64,000 bases of DNA, from the NCBI RefSeq assembly GCF_006439015.1, contig NZ_RCZG01000003.1:249278-313277 (forward strand), in the 5' to 3' direction. Source of the stretch: Mycolicibacterium hodleri (GTDB lineage Bacteria; Actinomycetota; Actinomycetes; Mycobacteriales; Mycobacteriaceae). Below, one piece after another: positions 33,376 through 43,376 of this stretch (position 1 is its first letter; the number at the start of each line of letters is the position of its first letter). Below the pieces are notes generated by a model. That model ran no database searches. It saw only the letters and a list, made by a program, of their open reading frames with translations, and had not been told where the DNA came from. A program made the position numbers and the translations under genes.

Positions 33376-34842
33376 TCACTCCCGCGAGTTCCACCACTTC
33401 TGAAGTTCGTCCACGGCCTCGTCGTGCTCGAGTGGCCCGCGGTCCAGTCGCAGTTCCTTCAGGTACTGCCAGGCCTGACCGACCTGGGGACCCGCCGGGA
33501 TGCCGAGGATCCGCATGATCTCGTTGCCGTCGAGGTCGGGGCGGACACGCTGCAGGTCCTCTTTGGCCGCCAGTTCCACGATCCGGTTCTCGAGGTCGTC
33601 GTAGTTGGCCTGCAACCGCGCAGCGCGACGCTTGTTGCGAGTCGTACAGTCGGCGCGCACCAGCTTGTGCAGCCTGTCGATCAGCGGCCCGGCGTCGGTG
33701 ACGTACCTACGTACCGCGGAGTCGGTCCACGTGCCGTCCCCGTACCCGTGGAACCGCAGGTGCAGGTACACCAGCTGGGACACGTCGTCGATCATCTGCT
33801 TGGAGTACTTGAGCGCCCGCATCCGTTTGCGCGTCAATTTCGCGCCGACGACCTCGTGGTGATGGAAGCTGACCCCGCCATCGCTTTCGTGTCGTCGGGT
33901 GGACGGCTTTCCAATGTCGTGGAGCAGCGCTGCCCAGCGCAGCACCAGATCGGGCGGACTCGAGCGCTCCTCGAGATCGATCGCCTGCCGCAGCACCGTC
34001 AGCGAATGTTGGTACACGTCCTTGTGCTGATGGTGTTCGTCGATGGCCATCCGCATGCCGCCGACCTCGGGCAGTACGACGTCGCCTAGACCGGTCTGCA
34101 CCATCAAGTCGATGCCCGCCACCGGGTCATGCCCCAGCATCGTCTTGTCCAGCTCGGCGGCGACGCGCTCTACGGTGATGCGCCCGAGTTCCCCCGCCAT
34201 GCGCGTCATCGCTTCGCGGACCCGTGGCGCCACGGAGAAGCCGAGCTGCGACACGAAACGCGCCGCCCGCAGCATCCGCAACGGATCGTCGCCGAAGGAC
34301 ACCTCCGGCGCGGCCGGAGTGTCGAGCACCCGGTCGCGGATGGCGTCCAATCCGCCTAGGGGATCGTGGAATTCACCGAGTCCCGTCGGGGTGATGCGCA
34401 CCGCCATCGCGTTGACGGTGAAGTCTCGGCGCACCAGGTCGTCTTCGAGACGATCGCCGAACTGCACCTCCGGGTTCCGCGTCACCCGGTCGTAGGCATC
34501 CGCGCGGAACGTGGTGATCTCGAGCCGTGCCGTCTCCTCACCCACGCCCTTTCCGACGCCGACGGTGCCGAACTCGATACCCGTTTCCCACAGCCCATCG
34601 GCCCAGCGCCGGACCACCTTCTGAACTTGGTCAGGTCGGGCATCGGTGGTGAAGTCCAGGTCGGTCAAAGGGCGGTCGAGAAGCGCGTCCCGCACACTGC
34701 CACCGACCAGGTACAGGCCGTGGCCGGCGTCAGCGAACAACTGGCCCAGCTCGCAAAGCATCGACGTGTGCTGTTGCAGCGCCTTGGCAGCGGTCAACAA
34801 CTCGTCGGTGCCAGGCCGGCTGGCGGAGGGATCGTTCGGCAC
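33376..34842 (-). CDS. pcnA: CCA tRNA nucleotidyltransferase
   Basis: A ~488-residue class II nucleotidyltransferase that builds or repairs the 3' CCA end of tRNA. The head has [27 protein letters not shown] with the catalytic DxD, then [14 protein letters not shown] and [22 protein letters not shown]-terminal HD-type domain ([26 protein letters not shown]) suggests phosphohydrolase activity. I chose GTG 34842 ([11 protein letters not shown]); TAGGCT lies just upstream, so the mRNA is nearly leaderless. It is divergent from the Nudix gene with a 110-bp shared promoter region. Confidence 0.95.
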   Translation of the reverse strand: MPNDPSASRPGTDELLTAAKALQQHTSMLCELGQLFADAGHGLYLVGGSVRDALLDRPLTDLDFTTDARPDQVQKVVRRWADGLWETGIEFGTVGVGKGVGEETARLEITTFRADAYDRVTRNPEVQFGDRLEDDLVRRDFTVNAMAVRITPTGLGEFHDPLGGLDAIRDRVLDTPAAPEVSFGDDPLRMLRAARFVSQLGFSVAPRVREAMTRMAGELGRITVERVAAELDKTMLGHDPVAGIDLMVQTGLGDVVLPEVGGMRMAIDEHHQHKDVYQHSLTVLRQAIDLEERSSPPDLVLRWAALLHDIGKPSTRRHESDGGVSFHHHEVVGAKLTRKRMRALKYSKQMIDDVSQLVYLHLRFHGYGDGTWTDSAVRRYVTDAGPLIDRLHKLVRADCTTRNKRRAARLQANYDDLENRIVELAAKEDLQRVRPDLDGNEIMRILGIPAGPQVGQAWQYLKELRLDRGPLEHDEAVDELQKWWNSRE

Positions 34843-34952
34843 GTTCGATGAGCCTAGTGGGCGCTCACGGGTCCGTAACGACCCGGCGACAAGCCGACCA
34901 CGACGGCGAGTGCATCGGAGTTGCAAACCGAGTGGCAGCTACTATCGCTTGG
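34843..34952. promoter_or_regulatory. Divergent near-leaderless promoters for pcnA and the Nudix gene
   Basis: On the minus strand TAGGCT (34856-34851) puts a start site about 2 nt before the pcnA GTG. On the plus strand TACTAT (34940-34945) puts one about 1 nt before the Nudix GTG. Neither gene has a convincing ribosome binding site. Confidence 0.5.
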
Positions 34953-35756
34953 GTGTCGGAGGGCGAACGGGCCAAACCACGACGGCGCCGAGGACGGCGC
35001 CGCGGCCGACGCACTGCGGGTCCGCCGGAGGCGAGCACTCCGAGCACCACGAGCCCCACCTCCGCACCCCTCCCCGGCCCCTCTCCCGGCCACTCGTCGG
35101 GCCCCCAACTCGACTCTCCCGCACCGAGCCCCCAGAACCGCCCTAGCCGTCGTGCTCCCGACCGACTGCGCACGGTCCACGAGACCTCCGCGGGTGGTCT
35201 GGTCATCGACGGCATCGACGGACCGAGGGACGACCAGGTCGCGGCACTCATCGGTCGCGTCGACCGACGCGGTCGCATGCTGTGGTCACTGCCCAAGGGG
35301 CACATTGAACAAGGCGAGACCGCCGAGCAGACGGCCATCCGCGAAGTCGCCGAGGAGACCGGCATCCAGGGCAGCGTCCTGGCCGCGCTCGGCAGCATCG
35401 ACTACTGGTTCGTGACCGAGGGCCGCCGCGTTCACAAGACCGTGCACCATTACCTCATGAGATTCCTCGACGGCGAGTTGTCCGACGAAGACGTGGAGGT
35501 GACCGAAGTGGCATGGGTGCCGCTGGGGGATCTGCCGTCCCGACTGGCCTACGCCGACGAACGCAAGCTCGCCGAGGTCGCCGGCCGGCTGATCGACAAG
35601 CTTCAGACCGACGGCCCCGGCTCACTTCCACCATTGCCGCACAGCGCACCGCGCCGCCGCCCGCAGACGCATTCGCACGCTCGCAACCGTCGAGGTGACG
35701 AGTCCAAGGATTCGCAACCCGGCCGGCGGGCGAACGGCTGCGGCCAAGGCCCATGA
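34953..35756 (+). CDS. Nudix hydrolase (MutT4-like, Rv3908-like)
   Basis: A 267-residue protein. A basic N-terminus ([11 protein letters not shown]) and a low-complexity Pro/Ser linker precede a Nudix domain from ~75 to 205. The Nudix box is [20 protein letters not shown] followed by TGI, with all key Glu and Arg residues present. A basic tail follows. It should hydrolyse a nucleoside diphosphate derivative; the substrate is unknown. GTG 34953 gives [16 protein letters not shown], matching the mycobacterial family. Its stop overlaps the ATG of the DUF6049 gene (ATGA), starting a tightly packed run that leads to the MurJ fusion. Confidence 0.93.
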   Translation: MSEGERAKPRRRRGRRRGRRTAGPPEASTPSTTSPTSAPLPGPSPGHSSGPQLDSPAPSPQNRPSRRAPDRLRTVHETSAGGLVIDGIDGPRDDQVAALIGRVDRRGRMLWSLPKGHIEQGETAEQTAIREVAEETGIQGSVLAALGSIDYWFVTEGRRVHKTVHHYLMRFLDGELSDEDVEVTEVAWVPLGDLPSRLAYADERKLAEVAGRLIDKLQTDGPGSLPPLPHSAPRRRPQTHSHARNRRGDESKDSQPGRRANGCGQGP

Positions 35757-38161
35757 CTCGTCCCGCGGCTTGGATCGCCGGGTCGCGCACGCTGGTCCGC
35801 CTCCTGAGTGTGCTCGCCCTGGTGACGTTGATCGTCGTACCCGCGGTGGTGCCGCGGGCCGCAGCGGGTGCGCCCGGAGAACAGCCATTCCTGCAGCTGC
35901 ATCTCGACTCCATCACCCCCGAGACCGTCACCACCACGAGCGAACCCATGGTCACCGTGACGGGCACCGTGACCAACGTCGGCGACCGACCCGTGCGCGA
36001 CATCAACGTGCGCCTGGAACACGCGGCCGCCGTGACGTCGTCGACGGGACTTCGGACCGCACTGGCGGGCGGTTTCGATCAGTACGAGCCCGTCGCGGAC
36101 TTCATCACCGTCGCGCCTGAACTCGCGCAGGGCCAGCACGTGCCCTTTGCCCTGACCTATCCAGTGCGTTCGACGGAGTTTCCCTCCCTGCGCATCGACC
36201 AGCCCGGCATCTACCCGGCCCTCGTCAATGTCAACGGAACCCCCGACTATGGGGCGCCCGCCCGCCTCGACGACGCCCGCTTCCTGCTGCCAGTCCTGGG
36301 CGTTCCCGCCGACCCGACCGCGCAGACCGACGACCCGGTGTCCGACGTCGTCCCCCCGGACACGTCGCGGCCCGTGCGGGTCACGATGCTGTGGCCGCTG
36401 GCAGACAAGCCGCGCCTGGCGGCGGGGGTACCGGGCGGCAGCACCCCGGTCCGGCTCGTCGACGACGAATTGGCGACGTCGCTGGCCGCTGGTGGTCGCC
36501 TCGACACCCTGCTGGCGGCGGCGGACTTCGCCACCGGTCCCGCCGTCGATCCTGGCGGGCAGACGCGCAGCGCCTTGTGCCTCGCCGTCGACCCCGACCT
36601 GCTGATCACCGTGAACGCGATGACGGGTGGATACGTCGTCAACGACGATCCCGACGGCGGTCTGAACTCGCCAACGCATCCCGGGAGCGGCCAGAGCGCC
36701 GCCGTCAACTGGCTCGGCAGGCTCAAAGCGCTGGCGCAACGGTCATGCATCACGCCGACGGTGTACGCACAGGCCGACCTTGGTGCGCTGGCGCGGGTTG
36801 GCGACCCCGGTTTGTCAACGACGGCCACCCGCGGGGCCGGTGACATCATCGACCAGATTCTCGGCGTGGCCTCGATCCGCGGCGTGACGGTCGTCGGTGA
36901 CGGACCGCTGACCGGCCCTGCCGTGCGCCTGCTGTCCGATGAGGGCCCGACGGTGGCGATCACTGCAGAGGAGTCCGTCGCCCAGGACTCGACGGCCGGT
37001 GAGACCTCGACGGCCGACCTCACGCCCCGCCGGTACGACCCGAACGTGGTGACCGCTCCGTTCGACCCAGCGGTGGGGGCCGCTCTCGCCGGTGTGGGCA
37101 CGATGCCGGTCACGCCCTCCTACCTGGACGCCTCCCTGGCGGTTCCGCTGTCGCACGACTCGCCGACCGCGCGGCGGGAGGACGCCTTGTCGGCGGTGCT
37201 GTGGCGCGCACTGCAGCCGCAGACCGAGCCACGCAGCGAGATTCTCGTCCCACCGTTGGCCTGGAACCTGCCGCCAGAAGAGGCTCAGTCGATCCTCACC
37301 ACCCTCGCCTCCTCCATCCGTTCCGGCCTGGCCGTGCCGCGACCACTGACCGCCCTGCTCGCCGAGAGCAACGCCGTTCCGCAGTCCGACGTGCAACCGC
37401 TGCCCCCTGACTCCCTCGGCAATCCACGAGCGCACATCAACACCGACGTCACGGCGGGCATCGCCAACGTCACCGGCAGGCTGTGGGGACTGACCGCGGC
37501 GCTGACCGTAGACCCTCGCACCGGGCTGACCGGTCCGCAGTACACCGCGCCATTGCGCGAGGACATGTTGCGGGCGCTCAGCCAAACCGTGCCCCCCGAT
37601 GCCCGCAACGGCCTCGCCGCCCAGCGAGTGGGCGTCGTCGACGACACCGTCGGCGATCTGCTGCGGGCGGTCACGATCGTCAACCCGGGCGGCTCCTACA
37701 CGCTCGCCACCGAACGCAGTCCGCTCCCGCTGGCACTGCGCAACGATCTTCCCGTGCCCATCCGGGTGAAGCTCAACGTCGACGTTCCGCCGGGAATGAC
37801 GGTGACGGACATGGGTGAGATCGAGCTGCCACCGGGCTTCCTGCCCTTGCGCGTGCCGATCGAGGTGCACTTCACGCAGCGCGTCGCCGTCGACGTCACC
37901 CTGGAGACCACCGACGGGCTCCCGCTCGGGGATCCGGTGCGGCTTTCGGTGCACTCCAACGCCTACGGCAAGGTGCTGTTCATCATCACGCTGTCCGCAG
38001 GTGCGGTACTCGTCCTGTTGGCAGGCCGGCGACTGCTGCACCGGTTCCGCGGTCAGCCCGACCGTGCCGACCTCGACCGCCCCAAGCGTTGGGACGGCCA
38101 GGGCAGACCGGATCCGCTCGACGTCGCACTCGCCCACACACAGGACGAAGCGCACCAGTGA
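35753..38161 (+). CDS. Large exported DUF6049 protein (Rv3909-like)
   Basis: An 802-residue protein with a signal sequence (~residues 14-40, ending PRAAAGAPG), a long extracytoplasmic region and one C-terminal membrane helix near 742-762 ([20 protein letters not shown]) with a short cytoplasmic tail. The early part has an Ig-like look ([21 protein letters not shown]). The function is unknown. Its position between a Nudix gene and the MurJ fusion is conserved in mycobacteria and hints at a wall-synthesis role. The ATG overlaps the Nudix stop by 4 bp, and the MurJ gene starts 25 bp after its stop. Confidence 0.88.
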   Translation: MTRPAAWIAGSRTLVRLLSVLALVTLIVVPAVVPRAAAGAPGEQPFLQLHLDSITPETVTTTSEPMVTVTGTVTNVGDRPVRDINVRLEHAAAVTSSTGLRTALAGGFDQYEPVADFITVAPELAQGQHVPFALTYPVRSTEFPSLRIDQPGIYPALVNVNGTPDYGAPARLDDARFLLPVLGVPADPTAQTDDPVSDVVPPDTSRPVRVTMLWPLADKPRLAAGVPGGSTPVRLVDDELATSLAAGGRLDTLLAAADFATGPAVDPGGQTRSALCLAVDPDLLITVNAMTGGYVVNDDPDGGLNSPTHPGSGQSAAVNWLGRLKALAQRSCITPTVYAQADLGALARVGDPGLSTTATRGAGDIIDQILGVASIRGVTVVGDGPLTGPAVRLLSDEGPTVAITAEESVAQDSTAGETSTADLTPRRYDPNVVTAPFDPAVGAALAGVGTMPVTPSYLDASLAVPLSHDSPTARREDALSAVLWRALQPQTEPRSEILVPPLAWNLPPEEAQSILTTLASSIRSGLAVPRPLTALLAESNAVPQSDVQPLPPDSLGNPRAHINTDVTAGIANVTGRLWGLTAALTVDPRTGLTGPQYTAPLREDMLRALSQTVPPDARNGLAAQRVGVVDDTVGDLLRAVTIVNPGGSYTLATERSPLPLALRNDLPVPIRVKLNVDVPPGMTVTDMGEIELPPGFLPLRVPIEVHFTQRVAVDVTLETTDGLPLGDPVRLSVHSNAYGKVLFIITLSAGAVLVLLAGRRLLHRFRGQPDRADLDRPKRWDGQGRPDPLDVALAHTQDEAHQ

Positions 38162-38186
38162 GCGCTTGCGCGAAAAGCAACAGACG

Positions 38187-41100
38187 ATGAGCACCGTCAG
38201 GCCGCCGGGGCCCAGCGCTGGCATGTCCCCCGTGACGCCGCAACCACCCCGGGCACCTCGACCACCGCGCATCCCGCCGCGAAATCCGCAACGGATCCCC
38301 CAGGGTCCATCGCCCCGACGGCGCGCGGGCAAGCCGGAGCTGACCGACGCGGCGGTGGTCTCCCGGTCGTGGGGTATGGCACTGGCCACGCTGGTCAGCC
38401 GTATCACCGGGTTCTTCCGCATCGTGCTTCTCGCCGCGATCCTCGGCGCGGCACTGTCCAGCTCCTTCTCCGTGGCCAACCAGCTGCCCAACATGATCGC
38501 CGCGCTGGTGCTCGAGGCCACCTTCACCGCGATCTTCGTACCGGTTCTGGCCCGCGCCGAGCGTGATGACGCCGACGGTGGCACCGCCTTCGTGCGACGT
38601 CTCCTGACCTTGGCGACGACCCTGTTGCTCGTCGCCACGGTGATCTCGGTGGTAGCCGCTCCCCTGCTGGTTCACCTGATGCTGGGCGACGATCCGCAGG
38701 TCAATCGGGCACTCACCACGGCGTTCGCGTACCTGCTGCTGCCACAGATCATCTTCTACGGCCTGTCCTCGGTGTTCATGGCAATCCTCAACACTCGCAA
38801 CGTCTTTGGACCACCGGCCTGGGCACCGGTCGTGAACAACATCGTCGCGATCGGCACGCTCGGGCTGTATCTTCTGGTGCCAGGCGAACTTTCGCTGAAT
38901 CCGGTCGAGATGGGCAACGGCAAGCTGCTCGTCCTCGGCATCGGCACCACCCTCGGCGTCGTCGCGCAGACCGCCGTGCTCTTCGTTGCCATCCGACGCG
39001 AACGCGTCAGCCTCCGCCCGCTGTGGGGCCTCGACGCCAGGATCAAGAAGTTCGGGACGATGGCGGGCGCGATGGTGCTCTACGTCCTGATCAGTCAGGC
39101 CGGCCTCATCGTCGGAAACCAGATCGCCAGCACGGCAGCCGCTTCGGGACCCGCCATCTACAACTACGCATGGCTCGTGCTCATGCTGCCCTTTGGCATG
39201 ATCGGTGTGACCGTGCTCACGGTGGTGATGCCGCGACTGTCGCGCAACGCCGCCGCCGACGATCAGCCCGCCGTACTCGCCGATCTCTCCTTCGCGATGC
39301 GGCTGACGATGGTGACGCTCATTCCCGTCGTCGCGTTCATGACCGTGGCGGGCCCCGCCATCGGAAGTGCGCTGTTCGCGTACGGCAACTTCGGCGACGT
39401 GGATGCCGGGTACCTGGGCATGGCGATCTCGTTGTCCGCCTTCACACTCATCCCGTATTCGATGGTGCTGCTTCAGCTTCGCGTGTTCTACGCGCGCGAA
39501 CAACCATGGACTCCGATCCTGCTCATCATCGTCATCACCGCGGTCAAGATCATCGCCTCGCTCGCGACGCCGTTCGTCACCGACGATCCCGAACTCATCG
39601 CCGGGTACCTCGGGCTCGCAAACGGTCTCGGCTTTCTCGCCGGCGCGGGAGTCGGCCACGTCCTGCTGCGGGCGAACCTCAAGCCACCCGGCGGCAGGCT
39701 GATCAGCCTCGATGCGCTACGAACGATCCTGGTCACGATCGCCGCATCGCTGTCGGCCGGGCTGGTCGCGCACGCGGCCGATCGACTGCTGGGTTTGGCC
39801 TCCCTTACCGAGAAGGCCGGTGGCGGCGGATCGATCCTGCGTCTCGTGATCCTCGGGTTCATCATGCTGCCGATCACCGCGACGGTCTTGGTGATGGCCA
39901 GGGTTCCCGATGCCCAGGCAGCGGTGGGTGCCATCCGGCGGCGACTCGGTCGCGGCGGGTCCATGGCCCCGGCGGCGCCCGCGACGGGGGTTCCGGACCG
40001 ACCACGTGTGGGTATGGCGCTCACGTACGCTGATCCGAGCAGTTCGCCCCACTCACGTCCGCGTCACAACGAATCGACCGGTCGCGGTGGACCTCAGGCG
40101 GGTACTGCCGAAACCGGGCTACGGAGAGGACCAGCGGTGACCGACGACCCCGCAGGCAATTCCGCGCCCGACGCAGGCGCGACGACCCGCATCCCCCGGC
40201 AGAACGTGGACGACTTCCAGCCGGACGTGCCCGTCGAGTCACACCTACCGCCGTCGGGCCGGCCACCCGCCGATTACGGCGGCGACCCCACCCGCGAACC
40301 CACCTCGTTCGGTATGCCCAACGAGCCCGCCATCGAAGCCGCCACCGCCGACGACGATGTGCATCTGGTTCCCGGCGCGACCATCGCCGGCGGGCGCTAC
40401 CGCCTGCTGGTGTTCCACGGCGGACCTCCGCATCTGCAGTTCTGGCACGCGGTGGACACGGTCCTCGACCGCCAGGTGGCGCTGACGTTCGTCGACCCCG
40501 ATGCCGTGCTGCCGGACGACGAGCTCACGGAGATCCTCTCCCGCACTAAGCGGTTGAGCACCCTAGACATGCCCGGTATAGCCCGCGTGCTGGACGTCGC
40601 CCGCACCGGCTCGGGCGGGCTGGTGGTGTCGGAGTGGATCCGTGGCGGGTCGCTCGCGGAGGTCGCCGAGACCGCCCCGTCGGCCATTGGCGGCGCCAGG
40701 GCCATCCAGTCACTGGCTGCAGCGGCCGAGGCCGCCCACCGAGCAGGCGTGGCGCTGTCGATCGACCACCCGGGCCGGATTCGCGTCAGTATCGATGGCG
40801 ACGTCGCGCTGGCCTTCCCCGCCACCTTGCCCGCCGCGACCCCCGAGGGTGACATTCGCGGCATCGGTGCTGCGCTGTACGCGTTGCTGGTGAACCGGTG
40901 GCCGCTGCCGGAGCCCGGGGTGCGCAGCGGGATCGAGCCCGCCGACGTCGACTCCGCAGGCGAGGCGATCGAGCCGCGCGCGCTGGACCGCGCCATCCCC
41001 TTCCAGATCTCCGCGGCAGCCATCCGGGCGGTGCAGGAGAATGGCGGGATCAGGTCGGCACCGACACTGCGAAACCTGCTGCAACAGGCCACCTCCGTCG

Positions 41101-41825
41101 CCGATCGCACCGATCTGATCTCACCGATCGACGAACACGAGGCTCCGCCAGCCCGCCCGCGCACGGACGAGGATCCCGAGTTCAAGGCCCGCCGGAAGAG
41201 AGGCGTACTGATCGGTGCCGCAGCCGCCGGGGCCATTCTCGTCGTCGCGCTCATCGTGCTGGCGACCGTGCTGCGAGGCGTGTTCAGCGACGTCGGCGGC
41301 TCGCTGGACAAAGACGAGCTTGGTCTCAACGCACCGTCGAGCAACAGCGACAGCCCTGGCCCGGGCACGGGCACCGCACCGGTCAAACCCGTTCGCGCGA
41401 CAGTGTTCTCACCGGGCGGTGAGGCCGATAACCCCGCCGACGCCGGCAATGCGATCGACGGCAGCCCCACCACGACGTGGCAGACCGACACCTACAGCGA
41501 CGCGGTTCCGTTCCCCAACTTCAAGAACGGCGTTGGGTTGATTCTGGAGTTGCCGAAGCCGACGGCGATCGCGTCGGTGACCTTGAGTTTGAACAGCACC
41601 GGTACGTCCGTTCAGATCCGTTCGGCCCAGTCGGCGACTCCCTCGACGCTCGAGGACACCACTGTGCTGAGCCCGCCGACACCGATGAAGACCGGGTCGA
41701 ACACGATCAGCATCGACAACCCCCAGCCCGTGTCGAATGTGCTGGTGTGGATCACCACGCTCGGCACCGTCGATGGGAAGAGCGAGACGGCGATTTCGGA
41801 CATCGTGCTCAAGTCCGCATCCTGA
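38187..41825 (+). CDS. mviN: MurJ (MviN) lipid II flippase fused to a pseudokinase domain
   Basis: A 1212-residue protein. After a Pro/Arg-rich N-terminus comes a ~14-helix MurJ domain to about residue 570 (LATLVSRITGFFRIVLLAAILG, SSFSVANQLPNMIAALVLEATF), which flips lipid II across the membrane. A kinase-like domain follows, ~725-960 (GGRYRLLVFHGGPPHLQFWHAVD, SIDHPGRIRVSIDGDV). It lacks the HRD and DFG catalytic motifs, so it is a pseudokinase. A membrane helix at about 1012-1032 and an extracytoplasmic beta-rich domain end the protein. In M. tuberculosis the phosphorylated pseudokinase recruits FhaA to restrain wall synthesis; this function is transferred by homology. The ATG at 38187 has only a weak ribosome site. 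Confidence 0.95.
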   Translation: MSTVRPPGPSAGMSPVTPQPPRAPRPPRIPPRNPQRIPQGPSPRRRAGKPELTDAAVVSRSWGMALATLVSRITGFFRIVLLAAILGAALSSSFSVANQLPNMIAALVLEATFTAIFVPVLARAERDDADGGTAFVRRLLTLATTLLLVATVISVVAAPLLVHLMLGDDPQVNRALTTAFAYLLLPQIIFYGLSSVFMAILNTRNVFGPPAWAPVVNNIVAIGTLGLYLLVPGELSLNPVEMGNGKLLVLGIGTTLGVVAQTAVLFVAIRRERVSLRPLWGLDARIKKFGTMAGAMVLYVLISQAGLIVGNQIASTAAASGPAIYNYAWLVLMLPFGMIGVTVLTVVMPRLSRNAAADDQPAVLADLSFAMRLTMVTLIPVVAFMTVAGPAIGSALFAYGNFGDVDAGYLGMAISLSAFTLIPYSMVLLQLRVFYAREQPWTPILLIIVITAVKIIASLATPFVTDDPELIAGYLGLANGLGFLAGAGVGHVLLRANLKPPGGRLISLDALRTILVTIAASLSAGLVAHAADRLLGLASLTEKAGGGGSILRLVILGFIMLPITATVLVMARVPDAQAAVGAIRRRLGRGGSMAPAAPATGVPDRPRVGMALTYADPSSSPHSRPRHNESTGRGGPQAGTAETGLRRGPAVTDDPAGNSAPDAGATTRIPRQNVDDFQPDVPVESHLPPSGRPPADYGGDPTREPTSFGMPNEPAIEAATADDDVHLVPGATIAGGRYRLLVFHGGPPHLQFWHAVDTVLDRQVALTFVDPDAVLPDDELTEILSRTKRLSTLDMPGIARVLDVARTGSGGLVVSEWIRGGSLAEVAETAPSAIGGARAIQSLAAAAEAAHRAGVALSIDHPGRIRVSIDGDVALAFPATLPAATPEGDIRGIGAALYALLVNRWPLPEPGVRSGIEPADVDSAGEAIEPRALDRAIPFQISAAAIRAVQENGGIRSAPTLRNLLQQATSVADRTDLISPIDEHEAPPARPRTDEDPEFKARRKRGVLIGAAAAGAILVVALIVLATVLRGVFSDVGGSLDKDELGLNAPSSNSDSPGPGTGTAPVKPVRATVFSPGGEADNPADAGNAIDGSPTTTWQTDTYSDAVPFPNFKNGVGLILELPKPTAIASVTLSLNSTGTSVQIRSAQSATPSTLEDTTVLSPPTPMKTGSNTISIDNPQPVSNVLVWITTLGTVDGKSETAISDIVLKSAS

Positions 41826-41955
41826 CGGCGGTCGCCTCGCTTTCATCCACAGGCAACGGGTCGTGGCCGAACCCGTTCCTCCAGATCGGCAGCCTCGTTC
41901 GGCTCCCGATGCGAGGGCGCGAGAAGAAGTGTCGAGACCGGTGTCCAGGGTTGAT

Positions 41956-41961
41956 TACTGT
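41956..41961 (+). promoter_or_regulatory. -10 element giving a leaderless sigM transcript
   Basis: TACTGT is followed by exactly six bases and the GTG at 41968. The matching -35 was not identified. Confidence 0.5.
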
Positions 41962-41967
41962 TCGGTT

Positions 41968-42552
41968 GTGGGGAGCTACGGGGGTATCGCCGATCAACAA
42001 CGGACGGACGCAGAGTTGCTCGGCGCGCACGTCGCCGGTGACCGGTATGCCTTCGAAGAGCTCTTCTACCGCCATCACCGGCAGCTCTACCGGCTCGCGC
42101 ACTACACCAGCCGCAATCCCGACGACGCAGCCGATGCTCTCCAGGACGCCATGCTGGCCGCGCATCGCTGCGCGCCGACCTTTCGCTACGACGCCTCGGT
42201 GAGCAGTTGGCTGTATCGCATCGTGGTCAATGCCTGCCTAGACCGCCTGCGCCGCAACAAGACTCACCCGGCGTCGCCACTCGAGAGCTACGTCTACCTT
42301 CTCGGCGATCCAACCTCGCGGGTCGATACGGCACTCATGGTGGAGCGGGCACTGTTGCGGCTACCCCTGGAGCAGCGAGCCGTCGTGGTGGCGGTCGACA
42401 TGCAGGGCTACTCGGTCGCCGAGACCGCGCACCTGCTCGGGGTGCCGGAGGGCACCGTGAAGAGTCGATGCTCACGGGCAAGAGCCAAGTTGGCCAAGAC
42501 TTTGGAGTACTTCGAGGAGGACGCCCCGACCGTCCGGACCGAGCGCCGCTGA
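41968..42552 (+). CDS. sigM: ECF sigma factor SigM
   Basis: A 194-residue ECF sigma factor. Region 2 is AFEELFYRHHRQLYRLAHYTSRNPDDAADALQDAM and region 4 is LPLEQRAVVVAVDMQGYSVAETAHLLGVPEGTVKSRCSRARAKL. Sequence and position after the MurJ fusion identify SigM, which in mycobacteria controls ESX and envelope genes. The start is GTG 41968: TACTGT ends six bases upstream, placing a leaderless start on the GTG. GTG 41941 is an in-frame alternative. In M. tuberculosis the next gene is its anti-sigma factor. Here a reversed small gene and then a shortened anti-sigma gene follow. Confidence 0.92.
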   Translation: MGSYGGIADQQRTDAELLGAHVAGDRYAFEELFYRHHRQLYRLAHYTSRNPDDAADALQDAMLAAHRCAPTFRYDASVSSWLYRIVVNACLDRLRRNKTHPASPLESYVYLLGDPTSRVDTALMVERALLRLPLEQRAVVVAVDMQGYSVAETAHLLGVPEGTVKSRCSRARAKLAKTLEYFEEDAPTVRTERR

Positions 42553-42555
42553 CGG

Positions 42556-42885
42556 CTACCGGCTCTGCCGGACCCTGGTGTCGGGCTGAGGCACCGAGAC
42601 GAGTTGCGGCCCGTTGACGGCTTGTGAGAGACATCCCGGGATGTTGCGGCAGGCGATGATGGCGCCCGCCCCCGGCGCTTGACCGGGTGCCGTGGGAATC
42701 TGGTTCGGGATGCCGCAGGTCTGGTGGTAGGGGTCATAGGGAACGATGTTCATGTCGCAAGCCAATGAGTGGGACTGCGGCGTGGTGACTATGTCGACAG
42801 CGGCCAACCCGGCGGCCGAGACGAGGCCGAAGGCTCCTATGACGAGCATTCGCTGCAGGCTGAGCATGTAGTGGGCCTCATTCAT
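42556..42885 (-). CDS. Small secreted protein with four cysteines, unknown family
   Basis: A 109-residue predicted exported protein. The signal sequence covers MLSLQRMLVIGAFGLVSAAG and ends near LAAVDIV. The mature part has four Cys (HSLACDM, HQTCGI, IIACRN, PGCLSQ), likely two disulfides, and many Pro and Gln residues. I do not recognise the family. It lies opposite in strand to and between sigM and the anti-sigma gene, 3 bp from the sigM stop, tail to tail. ATG 42885 or ATG 42867 could be the start. The gene call rests on the signal-peptide pattern and lack of another gene here. Confidence 0.6.
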   Translation of the reverse strand: MNEAHYMLSLQRMLVIGAFGLVSAAGLAAVDIVTTPQSHSLACDMNIVPYDPYHQTCGIPNQIPTAPGQAPGAGAIIACRNIPGCLSQAVNGPQLVSVPQPDTRVRQSR

Positions 42886-42997
42886 AAAACGGCTAATCAC
42901 CAAGGGCGGGCCGCGCCAGCCCAAGCATCCTCTTACCCGGGCTAGAACGAACGGACATTCACGGGAATTCCCGTCGGGGTGGTGCGACACTGGCCCC

Positions 42998-43273
42998 GTG
43001 GAGCGCGAGGCGAGCGATTGCGACGGCCCCGTGTCGGTCGAATTGCTCGCCGATCTCCAGGCGGGACTTCTCGACGACGAAACGGCCGCCCGCCTCCGCC
43101 GGCTGGTCCGCAGCGACCCAGAAATCGCTCGTCGGCTCGCTGCGCTGGACCGGGTCCGTCGCAACGTGGCGGACCTCGGCACCGATGCAGCGTCGGCCCC
43201 GGACATCCCGGCACATGTCGCCGCCCGAATTGGCTCCGCGCTGCGCTCACGGCGGCTCGACCCGTCGAGCTGA
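42998..43273 (+). CDS. Shortened anti-sigma-M factor (Rv3912/RsmA-like N-terminal domain only)
   Basis: A 91-residue soluble protein whose segment [34 protein letters not shown] matches the cytosolic sigma-binding part of the mycobacterial anti-SigM factor. The family protein is about 250 residues, with a membrane helix and an extracytoplasmic domain. Both are missing here, and the ~100 bp after the stop encode no continuation in any frame. So it is either a true short form or a remnant. The GTG start is at 42998. It is separated from sigM by the reversed small secreted gene and sits just upstream of the trxB promoter. Confidence 0.7.
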   Translation: MEREASDCDGPVSVELLADLQAGLLDDETAARLRRLVRSDPEIARRLAALDRVRRNVADLGTDAASAPDIPAHVAARIGSALRSRRLDPSS

Positions 43274-43326
43274 ACGCGCGGCGGCGGGGTCCTCGACCGT
43301 CCATGACACGTCCCGGGAGCGCTCGT

Positions 43327-43352
43327 GGAACAGCCGGGCCTACCCTGGTGTT
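43327..43352 (+). promoter_or_regulatory. Candidate SigH-type ECF promoter of trxB-trxC
   Basis: GGAACA at 43327-43332 and GTT at 43350-43352 are separated by 17 bases, close to the mycobacterial SigH pattern. The site lies 25 bp before the trxB ATG. In M. tuberculosis trxB2-trxC is known to be SigH-controlled. A TACCCT at 43341 could be an overlapping housekeeping -10. Confidence 0.6.
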
Positions 43353-43376
43353 ATAGGCGTACGCAGAAAGGCGGAC

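Noticed and set aside
36815..39659. Long minus-strand open frames over the DUF6049 and MurJ genes
   Set aside because: Both lie opposite genes with clear protein families and conserved order; translations are low-complexity Arg/Gly/His text.
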